DNA from: Parvicella tangerina
GTDB lineage: Bacteria > Bacteroidota > Bacteroidia > Flavobacteriales_D > Parvicellaceae
DNA: 64,000 nt
Assembly (NCBI RefSeq): GCF_907165195.1
Contig: NZ_OU015584.1
Location: forward strand, 3,916,027-3,980,026
Reading direction: 5' to 3'
Positions 8,094 to 15,705 of this stretch are shown here, one piece after another. Within the stretch, counting starts at the first letter, position 1, and every line of letters begins with the position of its first letter. The notes beneath the pieces were generated by a model that saw only the letters and a program-made list of their open reading frames with translations, made no database searches and had not been told where the DNA came from. The position numbers and the translations under genes are program-made.

Positions 8094-8860
8094 AGATTGT
8101 AGATTTAATGCTATCTGAAGTAATGTTAATGGAAAAATTGAAAAACAAAGCAGTTAACTCTCTTGCTGACTTTGTTAAGTTCAATTCAAAAGGAATTGTA
8201 TCTATTTGTGGCAGACCATCATCTGGTAAAACAACAATACTTCTTGACACTCTATTGGAAAGAACTCTGCAATACAAAGAGAATTCTTTATTGCTTTATT
8301 CGGACAAACAAACTATCTCAAAACTGATTTCTAAATCTGAATTATTCGCATTAGATGATAATACTGTGTTTGCTTCTCAATATGATAAACCTCAAGACAT
8401 TAAATCAATTATTGAGTCGAGTACGCAAAAATTTGACTCAATTTATATTGATGATTTTGATTCCTTTAATCTCGGATTTTCAGATTCGAACATTGAACTT
8501 GAAGAAGAGTTTTTTTCATCCACTATTTTATCAGAAAACACAAAGATAACACTTGGCTTTTTGAAGGGATTAAGCAAGGACATTAGTGTATTTCTTGTAG
8601 GGAACATTTCAAGACGTCCTGATATAAGAGGCGGTGATCATATACCTAGACTCTCTGATATTGAAAACCCTTTATTGGAAAAAGTTTCTTCAAAAATTCT
8701 TTTATTATACCGCCCTGAAAATTATGGATTTACTTGTGATGAACAAGGCGGTGATATTGATAATACAATCACTATTTTAGTACCAAAGAATAATGAGGGA
8801 AATGTAAATATTAAATTTAAACAGAAAATAAAAGGCTATAACAAAATGTATAGGTCATAG
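8090..8860 (+). CDS. DnaB-like RecA-fold ATPase (cassette 6, gene 3)
   Basis: A 256-residue P-loop ATPase. Walker A is GRPSSGKT (residues 41-48) and Walker B is IYIDDFDS. The segment with RRPD, then PRLSDIENP and LLLYRPENYG follows the C-terminal motor domain of replicative DnaB helicases (RRPD...LSDLR...YR..YY). Only the motor domain is present, without the DnaB N-terminal domain, so it may load or drive the GIY-YIG/UVR pair. The start overlaps the preceding stop. Its last codons are encoded by the attC arm (GGCTATAAC at 8834-8842). Confidence 0.75.
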   Translation: MKIVDLMLSEVMLMEKLKNKAVNSLADFVKFNSKGIVSICGRPSSGKTTILLDTLLERTLQYKENSLLLYSDKQTISKLISKSELFALDDNTVFASQYDKPQDIKSIIESSTQKFDSIYIDDFDSFNLGFSDSNIELEEEFFSSTILSENTKITLGFLKGLSKDISVFLVGNISRRPDIRGGDHIPRLSDIENPLLEKVSSKILLLYRPENYGFTCDEQGGDIDNTITILVPKNNEGNVNIKFKQKIKGYNKMYRS

Positions 8861-8905
8861 CCACCCTTCGGGCTGGCAACGCCCCATACATAGACCGTTA
8901 GCACC
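8834..8905 (+). repeat. attC-like site 6 (short)
   Basis: Left arm GGCTATAAC (8834-8842), inside the end of the ATPase gene, exactly complements the cassette start GTTATAGCC. A 72-bp site: AATGTATAGG pairs with CCCCATACAT and a central GCCACCC/GGGCTGGC hairpin caps it. Right core GTTAGCACC is at 8897-8905. Confidence 0.8.
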
Positions 8906-8915
8906 AATATAAGAA

Positions 8916-9755
8916 ATGAAAAAAATCTATATACTATCAATAGTAATTTTAGTGTTTTCTTGCACAAATAAGAAGACTAATTCTGACAAAAATCATAGTC
9001 CTGAAATTGAACGTGAAGTTGTCGTCTCAGAATTTCAAACCTTAATCGACTCGGCAGATGTTAAAGGTTCAATTCTAATCTATGATTTAAAAGATGATAA
9101 GTACTATTCAAACAATTTTAATTCGGCAAAAAAAGGAAATTTACCAGCTTCAACATATAAAATAACGAATTCAATTATCGCTTTAGAAACAGGAGTAGTA
9201 AAAAGCGACAGCACTCTTTTTAAATGGAACGGAGAAGAAAGAAGATTAAAAATTTGGGAACAAGATATGATTTTTAAGGACGCTTTTCATTATTCCTGTG
9301 TGCCTTGCTATCAAGAAGTGGCAAGAAAAATTGGTGTAAATCGGATGAATAAATATTTAGACAAACTTGACTATGGTAAAATGAAAGTTGATTCGACAAA
9401 TATTGACTTGTTTTGGCTTGAAGGAGAATCTCAAATTAATCAATACCAACAAATAGAGTTTCTGAAGAGATTTTATAATTCTGAATTGCCAATATCCAAA
9501 CGCACAGAAACTATAATGAAAAGAATGATAGTCATAGAAGAAGACGAAACTTATAAACTCAGCGGAAAAACAGGTTGGTCAATAAGAGATGGTAATAACA
9601 ATGGATGGTTTGTTGGGTTTGTCGAAATAAAAGAAAACACATATTTCTTCGCAACAAATGTTGAACCGAACCAAAATTTTAATATGGATTTGTTTCCAAT
9701 GATTAGAAAAGAACTGACTTTCAAAGCTTTGAAGCAATTGAATATAATAAAATAA
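8916..9755 (+). CDS. blaOXA: Class D (OXA-type) beta-lactamase (cassette 7)
   Basis: A 279-residue serine beta-lactamase lipoprotein (lipobox VFSC, Cys16), predicted to hydrolyse beta-lactams at the periplasmic face. Class D motifs: catalytic S79-T-Y-K82, S127-C-V129 and K218-T-G220; the usual YGN is YGK in LDYGKMK, and FWLEGE follows. The sequence closely resembles, from memory, the OXA-347/OXA-209 group found in Bacteroidota; the exact allele needs a database comparison. It is the only gene in its cassette and starts 18 bp after the core, so it depends on upstream transcription. Spectrum cannot be predicted here. Confidence 0.9.
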   Translation: MKKIYILSIVILVFSCTNKKTNSDKNHSPEIEREVVVSEFQTLIDSADVKGSILIYDLKDDKYYSNNFNSAKKGNLPASTYKITNSIIALETGVVKSDSTLFKWNGEERRLKIWEQDMIFKDAFHYSCVPCYQEVARKIGVNRMNKYLDKLDYGKMKVDSTNIDLFWLEGESQINQYQQIEFLKRFYNSELPISKRTETIMKRMIVIEEDETYKLSGKTGWSIRDGNNNGWFVGFVEIKENTYFFATNVEPNQNFNMDLFPMIRKELTFKALKQLNIIK

Positions 9756-9756
9756 A

Positions 9757-9892
9757 GGTGCTAACAATGTATATAAAAAATAGGCGAAACAGTAGTAAAA
9801 TCAATGCTTTTGGCTCGTTTCAAACTTTGTACTTAACCGAAAGTTTGGTGCTTTGTAATCGCCTACTTTTCATATACTAACCGTTATGCACC
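9757..9892 (+). repeat. attC-like site 7
   Basis: Left arm GGTGCTAAC (9757-9765) complements the start GTTAGCACC. The stem is almost identical to sites 4 and 5 while the variable loop has drifted. Right core GTTATGCACC is at 9883-9892. Confidence 0.85.
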
Positions 9893-9913
9893 AATTAGAA
9901 AGAGAGGTAAACT

Positions 9914-10372
9914 ATGATACAAAAGAAAATAAAAGAATTACTGAAAATTGTCAGCGAATTACAAGCAGAATATAAAGAATTTGATAAAAAGTTTACGTTG
10001 GATGGTAGATTGGTTGGAGATTTAGGAGAAGTTCTTGCAATGGCTGAATATAAAATCAGACTGTTTGATAAAGTTGAAAAGAAGTATGATGCAGTTACTG
10101 AATATGACAAAACAGAAGTGCAGATAAAAACAACAATGAAAAATTCAATTTGGTATCCAAGAGACCATCATCCCAAATTATTATTAGCAATTGAAATAAC
10201 TCCAAATGGTGAAATAATTGAATTGTACAACGGAGAGACAAGCCCTTTTATTGACTACATCAAAAATAATCGGACAAGAAATGATAGCTATAATTATTAC
10301 ACAATTACTAAAGGGACATTAATTGAATTGAACAAAAAAGCCGACCCTAACTCAAGAATCAAAAAACGTTAA
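9914..10372 (+). CDS. DUF6998-like protein, possible nuclease fold (cassette 8, gene 1)
   Basis: A 152-residue protein. GRLVGDLGEVLAMAEY, then a YDAVTEYD segment and EVQIKTT, reproduce the DUF6998 pattern. The E...D...QxK spacing is compatible with a PD-(D/E)xK-type fold, but activity is unproven. It overlaps no neighbour and is followed 2 bp later by the uracil-DNA-glycosylase-fold gene, suggesting a DNA-acting pair. Confidence 0.6.
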   Translation: MIQKKIKELLKIVSELQAEYKEFDKKFTLDGRLVGDLGEVLAMAEYKIRLFDKVEKKYDAVTEYDKTEVQIKTTMKNSIWYPRDHHPKLLLAIEITPNGEIIELYNGETSPFIDYIKNNRTRNDSYNYYTITKGTLIELNKKADPNSRIKKR

Positions 10373-10374
10373 TT

Positions 10375-11016
10375 ATGTGTAATAAACTGAAAGATTTTAT
10401 TGAACAATTATCTACTCAAGAAGTCGATTCGGAAAGGGTTTTCAACCAATATCATGAAGACTATAATTTTCCTCATTTTTTTACTACAAAAACGAATTTA
10501 TTGTTGTATTTAACACAAATGAAAGACAAAGAACCTAAAACAGTTTTGATTGGTGAAGCACCTGGAAAAAATGGATGTGCACTTACAGGAATACCTTTTA
10601 CAAGTTTGAATATTATATCAAAACAAAATAGATTTGGATTATTTGGATTTCCAGACAGCCAACCGAAAGAAAATTTGCGAAAAGAAAATACAGCGACAAT
10701 GGTTTGGGAAGTTCTCGAAAATTTAAACTTCTGCCCTTTATTATGGAACGCCTACCCTTTTAATCCTGTAGACCAAGTAACAAAAAAGAATAGAAAACCA
10801 ACAATTAAAGAAATTGAGATTGGTAAACCATTTTTAAAGGAATTGATTAATATTTTTCATATCTCAAATTATGTTGCAGTCGGTAATACTGCAAGTACTT
10901 TTCTTAAAAGCATGGAAATAAATCATTTTTCTGTTCCTCACCCATCATACGGAAACAAGAAGAAATTTTACGATGGACTTAAAAAACTGATTGAAGAAGA
11001 AAATATCTTTTCATAA
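10375..11016 (+). CDS. Uracil-DNA glycosylase superfamily protein (cassette 8, gene 2)
   Basis: A 213-residue protein with the UDG-fold landmarks: LIGEAPGKNGCALTGIPFT (water-activating loop region, about residues 58-76), an LLWNAYPFNP segment, VAVGNTAS, and the C-terminal HPS loop (VPHPSYG, near residue 182). Inferred to bind DNA and excise or recognise a damaged or modified base. Together with the upstream DUF6998-like gene it could form a small DNA-repair or phage-DNA-sensing module; this is inference from context. Confidence 0.75.
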   Translation: MCNKLKDFIEQLSTQEVDSERVFNQYHEDYNFPHFFTTKTNLLLYLTQMKDKEPKTVLIGEAPGKNGCALTGIPFTSLNIISKQNRFGLFGFPDSQPKENLRKENTATMVWEVLENLNFCPLLWNAYPFNPVDQVTKKNRKPTIKEIEIGKPFLKELINIFHISNYVAVGNTASTFLKSMEINHFSVPHPSYGNKKKFYDGLKKLIEEENIFS

Positions 11017-11032
11017 TAAAAACTGTTAGCTT

Positions 11033-11422
11033 ATGAAATATTTAACAATTGTTTTCGGTTTATTTTTGCTTGTTTCCTGCAATCAGAAAGAATTAGATAG
11101 ACTTAAACAGGAAAATTCTGACTTGAAAACAGAACTTGATAGTTTAAAGAACTATGTAAAACAAGAAGCGGAAAAGAAAAATTTTTTAGGGACTTATGTA
11201 AATACAACAAGCGGACTTTATAAAAAATTTGAATTTAAAGGTGAAACCTCTTGTGTAGTGACTGATGGAATTTTCGGAATGCCATTCGCATCCGGTTATG
11301 AAAGAGACGGAAATATAATTCGAATCAGAACCGACAAAAGTGATTTAATGTTGACCATAAAAGACTCTGAAACATTGATTGGAGAAGGTTTTGCCGAAGG
11401 AACATATAAAAAGAGAGAATGA
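11033..11422 (+). CDS. Lipoprotein with coiled coil (cassette 8, gene 3)
   Basis: A 129-residue lipoprotein (lipobox LVSC, Cys16). A heptad coiled coil at about residues 18-45 is followed by a small beta-rich domain of about 80 residues with Gly/Thr turns. Family not recognised. It ends 6 bp before the attC left arm. Confidence 0.65.
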   Translation: MKYLTIVFGLFLLVSCNQKELDRLKQENSDLKTELDSLKNYVKQEAEKKNFLGTYVNTTSGLYKKFEFKGETSCVVTDGIFGMPFASGYERDGNIIRIRTDKSDLMLTIKDSETLIGEGFAEGTYKKRE

Positions 11423-11427
11423 AAATC

Positions 11428-11630
11428 GGTGCATAACACGCGGTCATAAAACATAAGGGGTTCAGTGGGTTACGCAACTTTAGAGCATTTAATCAGCCCC
11501 GCCAAAACTACGTTTTGACGGTTTTGTAAAATGTTTTAAATTCGGTGTCAAAACGTAGTTTTGGCTACTTAGCGGTTAGATACTGAAGTGCATTAAAGCC
11601 CTTACGTTTCATACCGCCACCGTTATGCGG
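11428..11630 (+). repeat. attC-like site 8
   Basis: Left arm GGTGCATAAC (11428-11437) complements the start GTTATGCACC. Outer stem GCGGTCATAAAACATAAGGG pairs with CCCTTACGTTTCATACCGC. Inner hairpin 11499-11521 (CCAAAAC...GTTTTGACGG) has a complementary third strand at 11549-11564. Right core GTTATGCGG is at 11622-11630. Confidence 0.85.
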
Positions 11631-11688
11631 CAGCTTAAAAGACGACACCAAACCAGAAAAATCATCTTGACAACCACCCGACTTTGAA

Positions 11689-12489
11689 CTACGAAGGATG
11701 AAATTTTTCAGGGACAACTTCCAGCATTTCCAAAAAACAGTTTTTCCATTGACTTGGCGACAAACAGACAATTTGAGCATTAAGGTTTAAACCGAATTTT
11801 TCCGAAATTGACCTGACCTGACTTTTTCTGAAAATCGACTTTAAAGCTGTTTTTACAGATAAATCAGGTTTCTGTAACAGACAGGAAATAAATGCTAAGT
11901 ATTTGGCTTTAAACTTAAAATCAAAAAATAACTGTTTTCTTTTAATGTCTAACAGAGCTGACTTGACAGTTGGCGGTGGCAAGAAACTTTCAGGACCTAC
12001 CTCATAGACAAGTTTCAAATCAAAAAAAGTATGATAGAAAACGGTGTATGGATTGTAAAGCTTCCTCGAAAATAACTTTTGTGTAGGTTCTAACTGAAGG
12101 ACAATGGAACCTCCCAGAAAATTTTCAAGACTCTCAAACATCAGGATTTTGAAAATATCGGAAGTAATACCATAAGGAATATTTGACACCACTTTGAAAG
12201 GAAATTTCGGAACTGCAAAATTCCTAAAATCACAACCGACAACTTGAACATTTCGGGCATCAGAAAATAATTTTCGTAAATGTTCAACCAAAGCTGTGTC
12301 GTTTTCAATAGCTACGACATTGTTTGCGATTTTTAATAAATGAACAGTAAGAAACCCTTTACCTGCTCCAATATCTAAAACTGTATCTTGACTGCTTATA
12401 TTTGCTTGTTTTATTGCATTTTGTATTAGCACTTTATCAATAGTAAAGTGCTGACCCGTAAAACGAACGGGCAATTTCTTTTTTGTCAT
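11689..12489 (-). CDS. erm(F): Erm(F) 23S rRNA adenine N6-methyltransferase (cassette 9)
   Basis: A 266-residue rRNA methyltransferase that dimethylates A2058 of 23S rRNA and confers macrolide-lincosamide-streptogramin B resistance. Motifs: VLDIGAGKGF (AdoMet site, about residues 38-47), IENDTAL, and the catalytic NIPYGIT. Length and nearly all residues match my memory of Erm(F) from Bacteroides, with a handful of substitutions. It is the only main gene oriented against the array, so it cannot be read from an upstream cassette promoter and must use its own, probably within 12490-12786. The cassette ends match on both sides (GTTATGCGG/CCGCATAAC), so it is a true cassette rather than a transposon insertion. 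Confidence 0.93.
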   Translation of the reverse strand: MTKKKLPVRFTGQHFTIDKVLIQNAIKQANISSQDTVLDIGAGKGFLTVHLLKIANNVVAIENDTALVEHLRKLFSDARNVQVVGCDFRNFAVPKFPFKVVSNIPYGITSDIFKILMFESLENFLGGSIVLQLEPTQKLFSRKLYNPYTVFYHTFFDLKLVYEVGPESFLPPPTVKSALLDIKRKQLFFDFKFKAKYLAFISCLLQKPDLSVKTALKSIFRKSQVRSISEKFGLNLNAQIVCLSPSQWKNCFLEMLEVVPEKFHPS

Positions 12490-12786
12490 TAGTAACTTCT
12501 TACAGGTGAATACTTGAATTCAAATCGTGGAGAAGTGAATAGACAGTATTACCCGACAGAGCAACTATGACATAGCAATGCCATCAAACATATGACGGCA
12601 CACACAAAGCATAGACTGATTGTCTTGACCTAAAAGATTGATTGGAATTTATTCAGGACTGCCTATCACTTAGATAGAAGTCCAAGGTCTGCTGAAATAC
12701 ATAATTCAAAAATTAAAATTGCTTGACTGCAAATTTAGTAACTTAGCTTGACAAATTAACGAGAAAGAAGAGAAAATGAAAGCCGA
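12490..12786 (-). promoter_or_regulatory. Upstream region of erm(F)
   Basis: A 297-bp stretch with no long gene. On the minus strand, TATGTTTG (12585-12592) fits the -7 consensus about 95 bp before erm(F), though no well-spaced -33 TTTG is present. Just below it an 11-codon reading frame (12549-12584, minus) could act as a leader peptide, but it may be chance. No IS end recognisable to me is present here. Confidence 0.35.
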
Positions 12787-12924
12787 CCGCATAACATCAC
12801 CTATACGCAAGCAGGGGTTTCGTGCTTCGTAGGACAGGAAAGTGGTGTATTTGAAGTTAAGTTCTTCGTAGGAAATTCAGTGGTAAAAATCCCTGCCTGC
12901 GTATAGCTGAGAACCGTTGTGCCT
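12787..12924 (+). repeat. attC-like site 9
   Basis: Left arm CCGCATAAC (12787-12795) complements the start GTTATGCGG. Stem CTATACGCAAGCAGGG pairs with CCCTGCCTGCGTATAG. Right core GTTGTGCCT is at 12916-12924. Confidence 0.85.
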
Positions 12925-12966
12925 CATTGTAAGAGTCACTTTCTGACGTATGAAAAAGATTAAAAA

Positions 12967-13770
12967 ATGATAACGATTCAAGAGCTTTTATATAACCGTG
13001 GACTTGATAAATCAGCTAAAATTAAACTTGTCCGACATAAGGACAGCAGGCGAGATTTATACAATCTTTATCGGACAGACAGAGCCGAATTTTTGGCGTA
13101 TCAAAACTCACAATCAAAAGACGTTTTTAATAGTGTTGACTATATTGTGTCATTTATTGGAGAAGAAGGACTTAAATCACGTTTTATTGGTGTTTATAAA
13201 CTGACAGACAGAAAACAAATTGCATCAGACCATTTTGAATATCAAATGGAAGAAGTCGAAAAAGAATTTGACGATTTAAAAGAACGGGTAATTATCCGTT
13301 GGAAAAATGCAATCTCTTGGCATCAATGGATTAAGAATAAAATGGAAGTAGTTCAAATTCATCCAGGACTTCATTACAAACAATTTACTGACTATTCTGA
13401 CTTTATACTCAACTTTGACGAACTAAAGGAAATTGTAAATAAACAATATAGCGACTGGAAAAAAATGCTTTCAGCAACAAAAGGTATTTACTTAATCAAT
13501 GACACGAAAACTGGAAAACTTTATGTTGGTTCTGCATACGGAGAAGATGGAATTTGGGGAAGATGGTGTAAATACGTTACAACTAACGGACACGGAGACA
13601 ATAAAACTTTGAAAGAACTTATTGTAGACGACCCGACACACGGAAATAATTTTCAGTTTTCAGTTTTAATGTTGTTACCTAGGACAATTACACCTGATGA
13701 AGCCATTAAAAAGGAGCGTTTGTTTAAAAATAAGCTTGGGACTAATTCATTCGGGCTAAACAATAATTGA
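12967..13770 (+). CDS. GIY-YIG nuclease-domain protein (cassette 10)
   Basis: A 267-residue protein. The C-terminal GIY-YIG domain is clear: G173-I-Y175, then LYVGSA, the arginine in GIWGRW, and a conserved glutamate in KKERLFKNKLG. The tail GTNSFGLNNN is typical of GIY-YIG proteins that close with an asparagine-rich turn. The N-terminal 170 residues form an uncharacterised domain with a SFIGEEG segment. Likely a DNA-cleaving protein in defence or repair; family not named. Unrelated by eye to the GIY-YIG protein in cassette 6. Confidence 0.75.
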   Translation: MITIQELLYNRGLDKSAKIKLVRHKDSRRDLYNLYRTDRAEFLAYQNSQSKDVFNSVDYIVSFIGEEGLKSRFIGVYKLTDRKQIASDHFEYQMEEVEKEFDDLKERVIIRWKNAISWHQWIKNKMEVVQIHPGLHYKQFTDYSDFILNFDELKEIVNKQYSDWKKMLSATKGIYLINDTKTGKLYVGSAYGEDGIWGRWCKYVTTNGHGDNKTLKELIVDDPTHGNNFQFSVLMLLPRTITPDEAIKKERLFKNKLGTNSFGLNNN

Positions 13771-13798
13771 CAAATGACATGATACAAAATAACAACGA

Positions 13799-13934
13799 AG
13801 GCACAACACGCGGTATAGTTAATAAGGGTTTCAGCGGTTTTCGAGGCGTAGTAACCCGCTCCAAAATTAGCTGTAAACTGACAGGAAAGATGCACGCAAT
13901 CCCTTACTAACCATACCGCCAACCGTTGTCAGTA
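13799..13934 (+). repeat. attC-like site 10
   Basis: Left arm AGGCACAAC (13799-13807) complements the start GTTGTGCCT. Stem GCGGTATAGTTAATAAGGG pairs with CCCTTACTAACCATACCGC. Right core GTTGTCAGTA is at 13925-13934. Confidence 0.85.
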
Positions 13935-14385
13935 ATAGAACAAAAATTTCAGATTTCTGAGGGATGTCAACCTGCCAGATTTTTCGAGTAAGTTGATTGA
14001 ATTAATTTTTCAAAGTCTTGATCTCGAAGATCTTGAAAATCATGTCGGAGACTGTTTTCGGAAGTCGCAGAGCATCTTCTAAGACTTTGCAAAGTTAGGG
14101 GTTAAAAACCACAAAGTCAAGCGATTGACTTAGATTCAATTAAATTAATCGAAAAATAATTAAGTTGGCAGGCGTTCTTTTCTACGACTCTTAGCAACCC
14201 TAAAAGGTCATAGGAACTCTTGACATCCCTACGAAATGTACCTGAAGCTTTTGAGTTCTACTCCGCAGTTTTTTATGCTGCAAGTTTTATATCTTTAGCA
14301 GAATAAAAAAATACTACTGACAACAATGTCTCAAAAAACATAGCCCAAACCTACCTTACCGTTGCTACGTTTTTTAGACTGATCG
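13926..14385 (+). ncRNA. Gene-less structured cassette 11, copy 1
   Basis: A 460-bp cassette with valid ends (GTTGTCAGTA/TACTGACAAC) but no reading frame longer than about 20 codons. It is built of nested inverted repeats: AGGGATGTCAA (13960-13970) with 14220-14230, CCTGCCA (13971-13977) with 14166-14172, and CAAAGTCTT (14011-14019) with 14081-14089. A second copy at 26187-26646 differs at only two positions by my reading (13960 and 14190), so sequence and structure are conserved without coding. It may encode a structured RNA or act as a mobile promoter or spacer; which strand is transcribed is inferred only from the promoter at 14090-14120. Confidence 0.55.
14090..14120 (-). promoter_or_regulatory. 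Promoter inside gene-less cassette, copy 1
   Basis: On the minus strand TTGAC (14116-14120), an 18-bp gap and TAACTTTG (14090-14097) make a good Bacteroidota promoter. The transcript would start at the base of the 79-nt hairpin 14011-14089 and run left towards cassette 10, opposite to the array. Confidence 0.45.
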
Positions 14386-14394
14386 TTATAGGGC
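14315..14394 (+). repeat. attC-like site 11 (short)
   Basis: Left arm TACTGACAAC (14315-14324) complements the cassette start GTTGTCAGTA. Stem AATGTCTCAAAAAACATAGC pairs with GCTACGTTTTTTAGACT. Right core GTTATAGGGC is at 14385-14394. Confidence 0.85.
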
Positions 14395-14447
14395 ATTTTA
14401 GAGCGACCGAACAAACGACAAACTAACAGGTAGACAAGAACGACAAT

Positions 14448-15695
14448 ATGAAAGCAAAAATTTATCGGGGGACAAAAGAAATTGGTGGAACTTGTGTTGA
14501 GTTAACGGCAGACAATGGTAAAATCCTTTGGGTTGACCTTGGAGCACCACTTGACGACAAAAACCCGAATATTGATTATGCAAATAATAAGTTAGACGCT
14601 TTATTAATTTCTCATCCGCATCAAGACCACTTTGGATTAATGGAAAAAGTGGGGACTGACGTCCCCATTTACATTGGCGAAGTGGCTTTTGATTTTATAA
14701 ATGCAACGAAAATATTTATAGACCTTCCTCTATTAAAAGGAAATTACAAAACAATAAAACCTTGGCAGACTTTTACAATTGCCGACACTTTCAAAATACA
14801 ATCCTTTTTAACCGACCATTCAACACCAGAGTCTTTTTCGTTTATAATTGAAGCGGACGGAAAAAGAGTTTTTTATAGTGGAGACTTTAGAGCGACTGGT
14901 AGAAAAAAAATTGTATTTGACAAAATTGTTGAGGCTCCACCGAAAAATATTGATTTGCTTTTGATTGAAGGAACTATGGTAGAACGAGCAAATCATATTT
15001 ATTTGACGGAAGAAAGTGTTGAGGAAGGGATTTACAACATACTCAAAAATCAAAAAAATGTTTCTTTTTTAATAAGCTCTGCACAAAACATTGACCGTTT
15101 GATTTCAATAATTCGGGCATGCAAAAAAACTGGAAAGAAAGTTGTAATAGATGTTTACACCGCTTGGTTATTGGAAATGTTACACAAGCAGTCGAGCAAT
15201 GTTCCGACTATGGAATGGGATGAAGTAAAAGTCTATAACAAACCAAGTCAAATGGAAAAAATTACTGATAAAACATTTGACGAATTTCGTGCTAAAATTA
15301 AAACAAATTCAGTTGGCGCTTCTGTTTTTCAATCTCCTTCCGATTTTATTTATTTCGTCCGCAATCCGAGTATGCAATTAGTAAATGCGTTAAGAAAACA
15401 TGGGAAAATAAATGTAATATATTCTCAATGGGAGGGTTACTTAAAAGAAGAGTACCAACAATATTTCACAGACAACATCAATGCTCTTAAACAAGATAGT
15501 GACATAGATTTTCATTCAATTCATACAAGTGGGCACGCTGTTGTTCCAGACTTAATGAAATTCGCAAAAGCAATTAATTCAAGTAAAATCACCCCAATTC
15601 ATACCGCATTCCCAGAAATATTTAAAAAGCAGTTTGAAGAAAATGGATTTAATAATATTCAACTTTGGGAAGATGGAATAGAATATCAAATTTAA
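14448..15695 (+). CDS. Metallo-beta-lactamase-fold hydrolase, RNase J-like (cassette 12, gene 1)
   Basis: A 415-residue metal-dependent hydrolase. The zinc motif HPHQDH (about residues 56-61) is followed by DHST (near 124), YSGDF (near 144) and the C-terminal TSGHA...IHT pair typical of the beta-CASP/RNase J and RNA-processing branch. It lacks the C-terminal RNase J domain. It is not a drug-hydrolysing beta-lactamase. The two genes behind it are closely packed (10 and 8 bp gaps), with one predicted to be a nuclease, suggesting one nucleic-acid-processing unit. Confidence 0.75.
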   Translation: MKAKIYRGTKEIGGTCVELTADNGKILWVDLGAPLDDKNPNIDYANNKLDALLISHPHQDHFGLMEKVGTDVPIYIGEVAFDFINATKIFIDLPLLKGNYKTIKPWQTFTIADTFKIQSFLTDHSTPESFSFIIEADGKRVFYSGDFRATGRKKIVFDKIVEAPPKNIDLLLIEGTMVERANHIYLTEESVEEGIYNILKNQKNVSFLISSAQNIDRLISIIRACKKTGKKVVIDVYTAWLLEMLHKQSSNVPTMEWDEVKVYNKPSQMEKITDKTFDEFRAKIKTNSVGASVFQSPSDFIYFVRNPSMQLVNALRKHGKINVIYSQWEGYLKEEYQQYFTDNINALKQDSDIDFHSIHTSGHAVVPDLMKFAKAINSSKITPIHTAFPEIFKKQFEENGFNNIQLWEDGIEYQI

Positions 15696-15705
15696 ACTTG
15701 TAAGT

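Noticed and set aside
12549..12584. Eleven-residue leader peptide controlling erm(F)
   Set aside because: A short minus-strand frame exists below a -7-like box, but no alternating stem pairs around the erm(F) start were identified, and chance frames of this size are common.
11640..12786. Transposon insertion carrying erm(F)
   Set aside because: No transposase, IS end or target duplication seen; the unit is bounded by complementary cassette arms instead.
13653..13922. Minus-strand frame of 89 codons across the end of cassette 10 and its attC
   Set aside because: Runs through the recombination stem, has no recognisable domain, and overlaps the GIY-YIG gene; a chance frame.
14448..15695. Metallo-beta-lactamase drug-resistance gene
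   Set aside because: The HPHQDH and TSGHA...IHT motifs and length place it with RNase J-like hydrolases, not with class B beta-lactamases.
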